This document shows, piece after piece, positions 36,231-48,873 of a stretch of DNA of 64,000 bases; position 1 is the first letter of the stretch, and each line of letters starts with the position of its first letter. Made by a program: the position numbers and the translations under genes. The stretch covers positions 992,001 to 1,056,000 of the forward strand of contig JAYXKI010000011.1 of NCBI GenBank assembly GCA_037892935.1, given 5' to 3'. The notes below the pieces were generated by a model. That model ran no database searches and was not told the origin of the DNA. It worked only from the letters and a program-made list of their open reading frames with translations. Origin of the DNA: Phlebopus portentosus. Its lineage: Eukaryota; Basidiomycota; Agaricomycetes; Boletales; Boletinellaceae.

Positions 36231-38344
36231 GATCAGAAAGTGTACAAGCAGCGTTGCATGAATATGTAAGACTATGTATAAGAAGTATAACCATGAACAA
36301 GGCCATAAATAAAATGGCTGTTACCAGCCTCTACTCCTCGTATTTGGCATTCTGCTTTGCGCAACGCTCCTTGTTCGGGCAAGCGAGCAGCGAGATTGTC
36401 TGCAAGTGTGAAGACAATAATCGGATAGCAAGCTCGTGAGCAATGCAACAGAAGAGTTAGTGATTGTGATCTACTGTCGAAGACCGGATATCCGAGTTAC
36501 GACCATTCGTGCAGGTGCATGTGTCCTCGCAAATAGACATTCTGCTCCCTTATCGTGACTACCTTCTATATCAACATCGGCGATCTGGTCGGACTACAAA
36601 TTCTGGCGATAGTCATGGCTTGGTTACTTAAGATACCGAATATGTTTACTGAGTACCGTCTTCTCCTTCTGTCCGTCAAGTTCTCGCATATTCCATGCTT
36701 GGCGGCATCTAACCCCGACGGTAGAGAAAGTTCCAGATTCACGGAACCATCGTTTCATCTTGACTCATCGAGTTATCCAAAAAGCGCTTTACTTCCTTCT
36801 CGGAATTCCTGGACTTCTGAATGCCCTCTGTCCTTCCGCATAACAAAAAGCTGGACTTTTGCCGACCGTATAGATCATGGTTAGATACGCTCCCGTTGTG
36901 AGAGCCTACAGTATAGAAGGGGGCGAAGAGCTCCGTTGAACCTCAGTCGCGCGATCGACGTTTCTTTGTGAAGCTCAGGCTGTTGCTTTGAAGTAGTCCC
37001 TTCTCTACGGCGATCGTGCCGTAATTTCCGCTTTCGTCCCTTCTGTTGCGATGCCTCAAGCGGTAGGTAGCTACTGCCTACAAAATACAACGTATATGGT
37101 TGTGGTGTACTGATGGTCAACTTGAGAACATGGCCTTTCTCTTGGGCGTTTCGAAACAGTCCACACTGCACGTAATCTTACCCAGGCATCCACAGTGGCA
37201 TACAGGAAATGCTAGATATTCAACTCAATAGCGACGTAAAATATGGCACTTTAGAATTTATCTCTTCGCCTTGGATTCCGATACGCATACTCGTATTCCG
37301 GAAGCCTATATATTATTGAAAAATTTGCCTCGCGCCCACCGACTTCCTTTCTTCGTATCCAAATGCCCTTGAGGGTCTGTCGCATGAAATGTAACGGGAT
37401 CAGTGTATGGTGAAATGAGCGATTCAGTGGTCTTTTCAATCACGATGGATGACAGTTCCGTGTCCAGGGACAGATCGGGAGCAATGATGAAATTTGATTT
37501 CCTGACAGCGAGATGGCCGCAGAGAGCTTTGCGTTACACAGTAGACCATAATGCACTACTAAGCTTTCCAAAACGGGGCATATTTCGGAAGGTAAAGCGC
37601 CGGAAAAGGAGAACACCATGTTCAGGTAGCTGGTGGGGCATACGTGAACTCTGATAGGGCAGACCTAGACCGTGCCTGATCAAGCGGAAGCAGCGATCAG
37701 AGAAACCAGAGAGTATTTACCCAAGCACCGACGACCAGGCGTGTCTCGCGAAATAGGAAAGACGATCGATCGATCAAAGGCAAATCCGCCAAACCTCACT
37801 ATTATAGTAATGCCTCAGACTGAGCTAAATATAACTTGCTTCCGCGAAGCGTGGTCCATAGGGGATTAGGCCTTCTAGGGGTGTAGAAGGTGAAAAAGAC
37901 AAGAAGATAGCAAGTAAAAGAGGAGAAGAGAGGACGCAAGGCAGCGGGGAAGGCACCCGGGGTGACTGAAACGTTGAGATGATTCCGTGTTAGGATGAAA
38001 AGTTTGGGAAAAAGAAGACGAAGATGGGCAGGTGCCTGAGAGAGAGAGAGCAGTGGCGTACCGGAAGCGGGACGGCAGCCAGTGAAGGCCTAATCATGGT
38101 TCAAGAGATACGTAATTTCTTTCAATGCCGAAAGTTCAATGGACCGTTAAATACGTCCGTGCAGCATTCTGTTTGCTCTTTGTTGCTCTACTCATCTCCC
38201 TACTTCTCCCCCTCTCCCCATTCCCGAGCAAACTCGCCAAATTCCCGAAGAGAGACCATTTGCCTTTCGACCGACTTTCATAGCTTCTCCAATCCTCTGA
38301 GTTCAGCTTTCAATCCTTTTCACCTCGATCCTTAGTCTATCGCA
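36231..38344. other. Gene-poor 2.1-kb stretch; pyrimidine-rich promoter at the right end
   Basis: No coding gene is recognisable. Short frames at 36555-36884 (+) and 36881-37171 (-) have no features. From about 38155 the plus strand is rich in C and T (for example CTCATCTCCCTACTTCTCCC), a common feature of promoters of well-expressed fungal genes, and it leads into the GT2 start at 38345. Confidence 0.4.
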
Positions 38345-41341
38345 ATGGATTACGATTCCTACGATGCAATCTTGCACCACATTTTCCAGAAAACGCAAGG
38401 AGATGTCTGGTTTTTGGACCCAGAAGAGAACATCGCCGCAGGTGTCTGTCTGCGTGTCGAACCTGGTCACTTCCGACTCTTCCCGTATGAGAACCAGTTT
38501 CTTGCACCTTTCGAAACAGCTGTTCGTGCCCTCAATCCGGTTGTGGCTGTCAAGATCCGTAGTGCGGCAGTGCATGTCGCGCTTGCTACTGCGTATGATT
38601 TCTGATTCGTAATAGAGTTGACTCTCGGCAAGACTAACAAGAACGGAACGGCAGCTCCGACAGCGATATTGCCCTCTATGTTGACGAGAACACGCGCATC
38701 CAAATACTTGGAACCATGGCCCGTCTTCCTCGCGCCGATAAGGAACAGTGCGGAGCATTTATCGTACGTGTCGCTCGTTTCTTCAAGTGTCTATCTGTAG
38801 CCGACAGTTCTTTCATTCGTAGCGGGATGAACGGGTACTCGTTGTCTGGGCCGACAATCTCGACCATATTATTCCCATCGTTCAAGATTTTGAGGATAAG
38901 CTCATCAGACTCGTCTGGCGTACGCGGCCTCCTGTCGCATCTTCCATCTCTGCAATTAACGCTGGTTCAATTGGAACTCTCCCTCCTTCTCGCACGTCGC
39001 TCCGACAAAAGTTGAATGAGAATCCAGAGAGCGAGGCTGACTCCGACGTACAAGATGAAACTACCGAGCAACAAGTAACAGACGCAGCTGATATGAAGCA
39101 GGGTTTCTCTTGGTTTGGGTGGCGCACCAGCAAGGGAAAGGCCGGCCTGACCTCGGGTGACCGCACAGAGAAGATCGACATCGAGTTGGGTGACGAAACG
39201 CCAGAACCTCGACCGATCCGTCTTCTCGCACCTATTTATGCTGGCTTAGGCGTGGCAATGTCCTTGTTCTTCATTGGCTCCGGCATAAATACTCTTATCA
39301 CAGAGTGGATACTCGATGGTGATTGGAGACGCTTTGCTTTTCTCGTGACGGCACCATTCTTGTTCTGCGTCGCATTATTCTTCTCACTGCAGCTCATCGG
39401 CAACATAGCGTATGTGATTGGACCAGTAGCTCAGTTCCATGAGAACAGCAAATACTATAGTGCGGTTGCTCCAAAACCGAACAAACAGGTCGACAATAAT
39501 CTTCCCCACATCACGATCCAAATGCCTGTTTACAAGGAGTCGCTTACGGAAACTATGTAGGACGTTTTTTCTTGGTGCTTTTTATCAACGTCCTGAATAA
39601 CCTTGTAGTACTCCATCAGTCGAGTCATTGAAAAAGGCTATGCAAACCTACGCACGTCAGGGAGGAACATCGGCGATTTTTATATGCGACGATGGTCTGC
39701 AGTTGGTTAAGTCCGAAGAGCGCGAGGCCCGTCTCGATTTCTATGCGAATCACGGTATTGGCTTTGTCGCCAGGCCACCACACGACAGTGTAAATCTCGA
39801 TGGATTTAAGCGTGCTGGTCGTTTCAAGAAGGCCAGTAATATGAATTACGGACTCGCTCTATCGATAAAGATGGAGAAATGCATCAAACGACTTGAAGCG
39901 GAACTCGAACAGCGTCGGACGGAAATACTCAGCAGGGCTACCAGCCGAGCAGCGAGTCTAGAAGACTTACAAGAAGTCGAGGAAGAAGATGAGATCGACG
40001 ACGAGGAAGACGGGAGTGAGAAACTCGAGGAACGCGCTCTCCAAATGGCTATTGAGGAGTCATATGCGGAAACCGGAAACCGCTTCCGTCCTTGGGCTGC
40101 GCACGCACGTCCTTTGCGAATCGGCGAGATCATTCTCATCGTTGACTCCGACACTGTTGTTCCAGAAGACTGTCTACGAGACGCGGCCCGCGAACTTGCA
40201 GAGTGTCCAGACATTGCGATCATCCAGCACGAATCCGACGTGATGCAAGTCGCCCACCATTACTTCGAGAATGGCATCGCCCACTTCACGCGCCGGATCA
40301 ACCGGTGTATCTCTATGGCATGTGCAAATGGGGAGGTAGCGCCTTTCGTCGGACACAATGCCTTCCTCCGCTGGTCCGCTCTTCAGGATGCTGCGTTTAT
40401 TGATGAAGCCGATGGCGTGCGAAAGATATGGTCGGAATCCAATGTTAGCGAGGACTTCGACATGGCTCTCCGCCTTCAGCTGAAAGGCTACAGCATTCGC
40501 TGGGCCAGCTATAGTAACGGTGGATTCAGGGAAGGCGTCAGTCTTACATGCGACGATGAACTGAACCGGTGGCAGAAATACGCTTACGGGTGCGACGAAC
40601 TGATCTTCTATCCGCTTGTCCAGTGGTGGTACAAGGGTCCGATCACGAAGCAACTGCACATTTTCATGTGGAGTAATGCACCGATTCACTACAAGGTCTC
40701 CATGCTGAGTTACATGTTCAGCTACTATGGGATCGCGGCGGCAGTGACGCTCACTCTTCTCAATTATTTTATTTTGGGCTTCGCCATCGAAATTGACGGG
40801 TTCTACCTGCACAGTTTCGAGATATGGCTTGCATGTTCAGTTGTATTCCTTGGCGCGGGAAATCTTGGTTATACGCTGCTTGAGTATCGTTTGGGAACGA
40901 GGAACTTATTGGATGCGACGGTAGAGAATCTAACATGGGTACCTTTTTTGTAAGCCCGTCTTTAGCTTTACTAGTGGATGATTATGACTAATCACTTCCC
41001 ACAGTTTCGTTTTCTTCGGCGGACTCTCAATTCACCTCACTCAAGCTCTCCTTGCGCACTTGTTTTCCTACGATATTACCTGGGGCGCGACCAAGAAAGA
41101 AGTGGAGCGCTCTAACTTCTTTATCGAGGTGCCCAAGATTCTTCGTCGCTTCTGGCTCAGCATCGTAGCGTGTATCTTGATCGTAGCTGCGGTGATAATC
41201 CTGGATACGAGCGTGATCCCTATGGAATGGAGGGTGTCAGTGAAGGACTGGGCCGTAATCTTTCCGCTGGCAATCGCTGTCGGTTGTCACTTGCTGTACC
41301 CAGTGGTCTTGAATCCTTGGTTGATGATCTTTAGCTACTAG
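38345..41341 (+). CDS. Processive family-2 glycosyltransferase (fungal GT2)
   Basis: Multi-pass membrane glycosyltransferase related to chitin/hyaluronan/cellulose synthases, of the type shown in other fungi to be needed for hyphal surface polymers and filamentous growth. Spliced N-terminal exons give MDYDSYDAILHHIFQKTQGD and RDERVLVVWADNLDHIIPIV. A pair of membrane segments follows (PIYAGLGVAMSLFFIGSGI and FLVTAPFLFCVALFFSLQL). The catalytic core contains ITIQMPVYKESLTET, then FICDDGLQL, the DxD-type VDSDTVVPED, VSEDFDMALRLQLKGY, and a RWQKYAYGCDE motif replacing Q-x-x-RW. C-terminal membrane segments include FVFFFGGLSIHL and FPLAIAVGCHLLYPVVL, ending WLMIFSY. A 40-residue acidic insertion (LEDLQEVEEEDEIDDEEDG) interrupts the core. 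About 880 residues, intact. Confidence 0.9.
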
Positions 41342-42361
41342 GTTGGAAAGCACCACTTTAAGTCTCTCCTCATTTTTCATCTAGATCGGTTATTCGTGGA
41401 CAAAGTAGTTATGTGTCGTCCATCCTCCATGTTTTGTGCGCTGATGTAGCTTACTGCTTTCCTGTGCTTAGTTTGATTGGTATCTCGTCAATCTCCTTGG
41501 GCTATAACCCGAGCTGAACATTCTATCGCCTCTCTCTTCAAACTGACTTTCTATATAGAATAAACCAAGTCTTTTTATGGAACTTAGAAATCTCAAATGT
41601 CACAGACTTTGACGGAGTAATCTGACAATCCCCTCGTTTGTTATTGTTCCGAAGGTAACAGACTGCGTGTTTCGGAAAGGACAGTGGCTACATACGAAGC
41701 TCGGAAATTGCTCGACTTGCAGCGCTACCTGAATGACAAGTTGGTTCGAATCGACCTGTCGGATCTGCATATCGAAGGACGGATGGATATTCACTGCAGT
41801 CCAGTCATATCAGGCAAATTTGTTGCACAAGACGTGACGACCCTCACGACCAATACTTTCATGTCTTGTAATTGCTGAGTGATGAATACATCAAGTTGAA
41901 TTATCTGGAATAGGCTATTCCGGATGATTACGGTGGAGGTGAGAAGACACAAACACATTTTGGCTGCCTATACTGTCGACACCGTATCCAGATCGGCTTG
42001 CGCCGATTGCGCCGATCGTTGATCGCCTCTTCGACTCGGAATCAGAGTTTAAACCCAGACTTCGACCAGTATTTCGAGTTTTAAGTTGGTTGCCCAACTC
42101 TCTAAACAGGCTTTTCTCAATCTCCCATCAAGCCATGTCGATTTCCGGAACACACACGCTGGACGTGCTTATTCACTCGCATTTTGATCAGCAGAATCAG
42201 GCAAGGGTCGGTATCAACAGCCAAGCCATCTTGGTTGTAAATCAACGCGAAACATGGGATTGGCCAAGATATGGAGAAGAAAAACCAAGTGATTCAATAC
42301 ATATAATCCAACTCTTGTCCGTAACTGCGCTTCCTTCAACCTCCTGTCTACCCTCCTCCCA
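41342..42361. other. Intergenic region between GT2 and KRE6 genes
   Basis: No gene recognised. The short frame 41684-41878 (+) and the minus frames have no family features. The right part should hold the promoter of the downstream wall gene. Confidence 0.4.
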
Positions 42362-44785
42362 ATGTCGTCCGCTGGCCGCCGTCTTCACAACGCCGATTCA
42401 GGCTCGCCAGTATCTACTACTAATCTTCTTCATCACTCTTCAGACGGTTCCACTGTCGGCGTGCAGGCCACGTTTGCTCAAGGACCTCAACTTCGATCAC
42501 AACCTTCTACAGCATCGGTCGTCAGTGTCTTGTCACATACAGTACTTCCCTCCATCAAACTAAAACGCGTTTCTATAGAATGGAAACCCATATTCAGCTG
42601 CTATGTCCTCCAAGGCCTCCTATATCTCGGACAAAGTTGGTGTTCTTTCCAGTGCTGCCCTCCGAGCTGGACTCAAGTTGTGTCACCTAGTTTTCATTGG
42701 CACCTGATCCTTCGTCCTGGGGTGCTCAGATAGACCCAAGTTATGTCGAACCCGATGACTGGTTGCACAATCCAGATCCACGACGGGACAGAAAACTTGA
42801 CAAGGGCGGGACTGTATTTACGACCAGAGGATTAGCGAACCTAGGTTGCCTTGTACGGAATCATATTGGCACATGTATTTGAACCCGATTTAATGTTTCT
42901 TTTACCCCAGGCACTTTTGGTGTCTGCCTTGCTAGGTCTCTTGTAGGTCTTGTTGCAAATGTCACCTTTGGCATGCTAATGTCATGTTGGCAGCGCTGGG
43001 TATCCCCTGATTATGCATTTCACGGATAATGACTTGTCACTTCTTGGCGGTTTCAATATCGGCGGGATCAATGCGACGGGTCAAGTAGCAGACATAGGCA
43101 ATTTTGGACTGATTGACAAGGACACCCCTATAGAGGCATACACCAAGGCGTCGTACATTGATGGAAGTACCTTGGAGCTTGTCTTCTCAGACGAGTTCAA
43201 TGTAGACGGCCGTAGCTTTTATCCCGGTGATGATCCATACTGGGAGGCAGTTGATCTACACTATTGGGGAACCAATAATTTGGAATGGTGAGTAGTTCTA
43301 TTATGTAAATGAAAACGGAAGGCACATTTTGAGATTGATTGGCCAGGTACGACCCTGAGGCAATTACAACAAAGAATGGTTCGCTCGAAATTACCCTGTC
43401 TCGAAAACCGTCGCATAATCTGGATTACGAGGGCGGGATGATGAGCACTTGGAACAAGTTCTGCTTTACTGGAGGGTTACTAGAAGCAAGTGTTGTTTTG
43501 CCTGGCGAGACCACAATTCCGTGCGTGATTTGATCACTGTTCAAGTTGTCTTACCTCTGATACAAAGTATATCTTCAGTGGTCTATGGCCTGCATTGTAC
43601 GTACGACCTCTTTAAAGTATTTTTCTTACTCACGTAGATACCTAGTTGGGCTATGGGAAATCTCGGTCGTGCTGGATACGGTGCCACTTTAGAGGGGACG
43701 TGGCCCTACACATACGATGCTTGCGATGTTGGTACAGTCGCGAACCAAACGAAGAATGGTTTACCAATAGCGTGAGTCGATTGCATTCGTTAGGGTCTTG
43801 TTTATTTATATAATTATTTTTAAAGCGCCACAATAAATGGAGATGAAAGCCAAGGGGGTGCTCTTTCTTACCTTCCGGGCCAGCGTCTGTCCCGCTGCAC
43901 TTGCCAAGGTGAATCGCATCCAGGGCCTATGCACTCCGATGGGACATATGTTGGACGTGCAGCCCCCGAGATTGATGCCTTTGAGGCTCAAGTTAGCGAT
44001 GACTATGGGCATGTCTCTCAGTCAGGCCAATGGGCTCCGTTTAATGCAGCTTACCAGTGGCTTAATACATCCGACAACTTCCACATCACAGATCCGGAGA
44101 TTACGCACTTAAACTCTTACATGGGTGGCGCTTATCAACAGGCGACCTCCTGCGTATCCGAAACTAACCAGCAGTGCTATGAGCTTACAGGGGGTTGCTA
44201 CAGTGTTTATGGCTTTGAATACAAACCTGGTTTCGATGATGCGTGAGTGGTCTGTTCTCTCAACGCATGCATGGCCTGAGTTCGTTTTCGTAGCTATATC
44301 GGTTGGATTAATGACGGCGTACTCGCTTGGCAGCTCAATGCGGGAGGCATGGCGGCAGATACACAGGTGGAAATTTCTGCTCGTCCTATCCCGCAGGAAC
44401 CAATGGTATGTTTCGAAAAATATGTAGACTCTACATTGTCTAAATGATTTGGTGATCATTTCCAGTACATCCTTCTAAATCTGGGCATGTCCAGAAACTT
44501 CGGAGAAGTCGACGAAGAGAGATTGACCTTTCCAACGACCATGAAAGTGGACTGGGTACGCGTCTATCAGCGTCCAGACGAGAAAAACATCGGATGCGAT
44601 CCGCCGGACTTCCCGACTCAGGCCTACATAAATGAGTGCGTTTCAGATGATATCTTGCCGATCCTTGTATTCATATGTTTGTGGACCAAAGATATATTGA
44701 AGCCTATACAAACCCAAATTTAACGACATGGGAGGACGACTATGGGCAGCAATTCCCGAGGAACAGCTTCCTCGATGAATGTTGA
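42362..44785 (+). CDS. KRE6/SKN1-type GH16 beta-glucan synthesis-associated protein
   Basis: Type II membrane protein with a family-16 glycoside-hydrolase-like lumenal domain, required for beta-1,6-glucan synthesis in yeast. The start [20 protein letters not shown] lies in a Ser-rich cytosolic tail. Spliced exons give [20 protein letters not shown] and [16 protein letters not shown], the family signature before the membrane anchor ([17 protein letters not shown], across two introns). The lumenal part has [68 protein letters not shown], and the catalytic region [15 protein letters not shown] (E-I-D-x-x-E). The end is [20 protein letters not shown], stopping at 44785. About ten introns with GT...AG ends keep the frame throughout, so the gene looks functional. 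It lies close to another wall/surface-polymer enzyme, the GT2 gene. Confidence 0.9.
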
Positions 44786-45301
44786 TCCAGCATACCCTAC
44801 TTTTCAACACGATGACATCAAACAGCCTCAGCGACTGACTCACTCGTCCACTTCGTGCTTACGGACGGCAACACTCCCCTCATACCCTTACACTATACTG
44901 TTTGTCTCCAGGAATCCATCGACCCTACCGAAACCGATGAACTTTTCTTCCGAGCAGTTATAGACTTTGTTTTGGTGTAGACCGTCAGTTAGATATTGCA
45001 CGCTGTTGTTCTAACAATTCCGCGCTTTCTTTTCTTTTCAACATTCGTTACACCTGTAGGCGCTGTACATGTACATATGCCACTCGTTCCGTTCGCTTCA
45101 TTCGTTAAATAAGACATGCTAACCAGCTACGAAGTCCAAGAGCAAAAATACTACATAGAACTATTCAATCTGCAGAACCTTCGCCGTCTTCAAACTGAAG
45201 GTGTGCTTCGAATGTATGCGGCAGTCGCAGTTGCTCCTGAGCATCACGAGAGGACGATCTAGGCTGTCATCCTAGCAAAGTGACCTTCTTTATCACTCTT
45301 T

Positions 45302-45339
<38 letters not shown>

Positions 45340-45730
45340 TCTCAAAAGCCATCAAATCCTCTCAATCGGTCATGCATCAATGAAAGCTGCTAAAGTTAGG
45401 GAATTTGATGTACGTTGCGCGACTAAAAGCAAGAAATGCTGTGCACGATTTTACTGACTTGCGGTGCACTCAAGATACTTTCCATGTATGCATAGCTATC
45501 TGGATGGAATGGGTAATGCTACATGTGAATTGAATAGAGGTCGATACTGTAGTCGAGTTGTGTTTGTTTGTTTGGCTTTGGCGTCAATCACCACATGTGG
45601 AGAGACAGGCTGTGCTAGACAAGTACAGAAAGACGCCTCTGCAAATTACTTTTAACCTCATCATGGACTCGTATCTGTGTTCCCATCTCTCATCCTGCAA
45701 GCTTCACCTTGTGCGAGTACAGGATGAACT
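44786..45730. other. Intergenic region with a 35-base A tract
   Basis: No gene recognised. A run of 35 A occupies 45303-45337. The bases before it do not look like a tRNA-derived or processed-transcript insert that I can identify, and no matching flanking duplication is obvious. Confidence 0.5.
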
Positions 45731-47021
45731 ATGTCGTTAGACAGGTTTTCGGGCGATGATCTCAGATCGTGGTGCAAACTTCTCATCAACAACACTCAGA
45801 CTATCGACCCAAACTGTGCATGTCTTCTGTCTGGAGGTGGTCCCGAGGTTGTTCTGGGCTTCTCGTACCACGGCACTCAACTTCTCTGAATCAGATGAAT
45901 ACCGACATCACTGGGCCTGGCGTTCGTATCTCCTTTTACCTTCAGGTTCTTTTCTTGGGTCAGTCTGCCGAGATATTAGAAATTTACGCCGCGTCTCATT
46001 CTTGCCTTCAGGTTTGATATCGGCGCGGTCCGAATCTGTGGAAGAAAGGGCATCGTCGTTGTATATGCTCATATGCACAAATGTTGCTTTGGTCATCACA
46101 ACGTTTATTCTCGGATTCAGACCAGACTGTAATATGAGTCTGCGCGATGCTATTGTCGTTTTCTACCTGTTGGGTCTTTCTTGGATAACCATTTTCTTCG
46201 TTTCCCCGCCTAAAATCGATTCCGAAAGAAGGACAAAATGCTACAGGGCTTCTATATATTCCATTCTTACCTTATCTTCGCTTTCGTGCTCGCTGTTCTG
46301 ATCAAGGCGCCCACCTTCAGCATGACTCCTCGCTGCAATCGCCATGCTATCGTAGTCATATTTGGAGACATTCCAGCGCTATCTATCGGCCGGATTATCA
46401 CTTGCATCTCCATAGGAATTGTGATCCTGATTTTCACCCTGCTCTGCGTATACGATTACAAACTTCCAGAGCAGTGCGAAAAGATTAGTGCATGGACGGA
46501 AGAAAAGCGGAAGAAGACTACATCGGAATCCGATCAGGGCGGGGATGCGAACCAAGCTTATGAAAAGTCTGTCAAGCGGAAGTCCAAGAATCGGGATCGT
46601 TACTCAGAGGCCATAGACGACGGCATGTTTCTCACAGGTGTCGACGGTCGCTTGATCATCAACCTCATTATCATCGTCGTCCTCTGGGCAATATTCGTAT
46701 CGAAATCCGAACTGTCCATTGTCCACAATCACTTTGACGGGGAGGCGACGGGATAGGACCAGCCCCGTGGGGTTTGGACAAGTCTTCCCTATGCTTATTC
46801 TCGTCCTGCCTCTGGTCAGTCTCTGCCAGTCTTTCAAGGAACTGGGGCTTAAGAAGCGCAGACACAGGAGCCACCGACACAATCACAAACAGCGACATGA
46901 TATACATGACCTGGAGACAGGTCATGCACCTCAACGGGTATTCGAAGATGAAGAACAGTCGCCGGTCCACGACCATGGACCTCAGCATGGTCATGAACAC
47001 GAGCACGAAGGTCCGCGCTGA
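45731..47021 (+). pseudogene. Multi-pass membrane protein of a basidiomycete family, with three apparent indels
   Basis: The family reads as NTDITGPGVRISFYLQVLFL (first membrane segment), LYMLICTNVALVITTFILGF, FYLLGLSWITIFFVSPP, SYLIFAFVLAVLIKAP, and a final pair (NLIIIVVLWAIFVSKSELS and FGQVFPMLILVLPLVSLCQS) with a cytosolic tail ending in His-rich HGHEHEHEGPR. This matches an expanded Agaricomycete family I recognise by layout but cannot name. Reading it as one protein from ATG 45731 needs single-base frame changes near 45881-45897, at the four-A run 46235-46238, and at the four-G run 46739-46742. One normal intron (GTCAGT donor after VLFLG, acceptor TTCAG) is also used. It is therefore decayed, or carries assembly errors. 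The residues around each break otherwise stay conserved. Confidence 0.6.
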
Positions 47022-47371
47022 CCGTATCCAGTCTGGGATGATTCATTGTGCAGAACCTGAGCGGACTTTGGGCGACAGCCGGGTGCCTGTATCTCTCAGA
47101 CCTCTTTGCATTCCAATGACTCCTCGATGTACGCAGAGTACAATGGTCCTAGAAGATCGAGGAAGGGAAAGGGAAAGGACAACGTCACGACGCTGAATTC
47201 TTCTGACTCCGAAACATATGAAACTGCAAGCGGGGATGAGAAGTGATTTGTTTCAATGACACGGACATGTATTGTATCGAATGCACGTGGTGCACACAGA
47301 CTCAGTGTGTGCTTGTGTTTCATTGCTTGAAGGGTTGCTGCAACATTCAAATGTGTTACTGTAATAATATC

Positions 47372-48345
47372 CTACACGACTTTCTTGATCTTCTCTTTAG
47401 CTTTCTCCAGAGGACCTTTGCCGACGAGTCTCTCCTTCAAAGCTAAAGAAGAGGATATGCCGATACTGGATTCTCTCCGGTGATGAGGTTTCCGTCTATA
47501 GCAAATTTCTCCTGTATGGCCGAGTGGATTTCATTGCATTAATAGGTGACCTTTCAAATGGGAAGATATAACGGTTCGGCATGAATGAATTTGCCACCAA
47601 ACTCTTCGATTCGCGTCTCCAATAGGAATGGGACGTTCTGAAGCACACGGGTTAGTGAATCGAACACAAGAAGTCTTTTTCTGCTCATATTACCTCTTTC
47701 TTTCCAGACTGGTCTTCCTTGGAATTTGAGAATGAAGTGACCTCTTTTCTGTCGAAGATCGACCTGCCATCGTAACCTTTAACTCCTAAAAGAGCGCTAC
47801 AGATTGAAATCAATAAGTTAGCTTCCAGCTATTAGTCAAAGGACTTACGCGGGTCCATGACAAATCACTGCGATAATCTTGTTCTTTCTATAGAAGTCTG
47901 TGGCAAGCCTGTTATTGACCGGGTCCGATGCAAGGTCCATTACTAGGCCATGATCGCTGATATAGAAAATTGCATCATATATTCGTTGGGGTTCACATTT
48001 GTGAGTCATTCGGCATTTGCAAGTTTCTGCTTCACAATGTCGTCGCCACAGAGGAACTTGGCACTGGTGTCATCGGTGAACTTCTCAACGCTCTCGGGAT
48101 TGACTGGTGGGTTAGGGCTACCTGGGGTCACAAAGTCAATCTTGTAGCTAGGTGAGAGCACTTCGTATGGATGCGCAGCCTCCGAAAGGTACCAGCCCTT
48201 TACACTCGGATATTTACAGCGCACGGGCGTGATGATTTGTTGGCAATATTGACAATAATGGAAGCTGCACATTGATGCATACAGATTGTGCTTCTTCTTG
48301 GAGTTGGCTACAGGAGGTAAAAACGAAAAGAATCCTCAAGGGCAT
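47372..48345 (-). pseudogene. Broken Hsp31/ThiJ-like DJ-1 superfamily gene
   Basis: The exons align to the Hsp31 group, which detoxifies methylglyoxal as a glutathione-independent glyoxalase. The start ATG 48345 gives MPLRILFVFTSCSQLQEEAQ. The next exon reads GWYLSEAAHPYEVLSPSYKI and VTPGSPNPPVNPESVEKFTD. Later exons give LASDPVNNRLATDFYRKNKI, VICHGP (nucleophile Cys-His) and FLLETRIEEFGGKFIHAEP. The line breaks in three places. There is an in-frame TGA at 48006-48008, a two-base AT insertion near 47976-47982 just before the expected DAIFY segment, and a frame change after NPVSA near the 3' end. The usual GGHG is SDHG here. With three independent lesions, including a nonsense codon, true loss is more likely than sequencing error. 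Confidence 0.7.
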
Positions 48346-48873
48346 TATGATATATTCGAGAAGCTGACTGGCTCTGCAGAGGATGGGTTGTAAGTCAAAC
48401 TACTGTGCTCATGGTGAAGACAAGTGGTTCTTATACCCTGACTGTCTACCAGAGCCACTGTAGACGATGCTGATCACATCATACCGAGCAGAGGAGAGAA
48501 ATCCTAAGCGCTGACATCGGTAATACTCCAGTTCCGACCCGAATGAATTTCATCGGAGGCTTTAGAACTGTAATTCACCCTTTTTTTTCATTTTGGACTT
48601 CTTCGATCTTCTTCGTCACCAAGCATATCCTGTAGAGGCGGGGTGACGTCAGTGACGTCAGTGCATACGTACTGTAACATATAGATCAGACTTTTGATCA
48701 ACTGAACTGTCTCTACCTTCGAGCAGAAGTAGCACGTCTATGCGTTGTTCATTGGCCTGTATTGTCTGGTACCTTTTAAACTCCGCACACGCGTTCCCAT
48801 CTCGTGACGTGTATCTTGAGCGCGTCAGGCACGTGATGGTTATCTGAGGCAAACTTTCTTTTGTACCGTGACC
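48346..48873. promoter_or_regulatory. Divergent promoter region with two CRE palindromes
   Basis: Non-coding region between a broken Hsp31-like gene (minus) and the recycling factor (plus). Two identical 8-bp palindromes TGACGTCA lie at 48644-48651 and 48653-48660, nine bases apart centre to centre, about 215-230 bases before the ATG at 48874. TGACGTCA is the consensus of CREB/ATF-type bZIP factors. Confidence 0.55.

Noticed and set aside
36555..37171. Overlapping frames in the long gap before GT2
   Set aside because: No features and no splice support.
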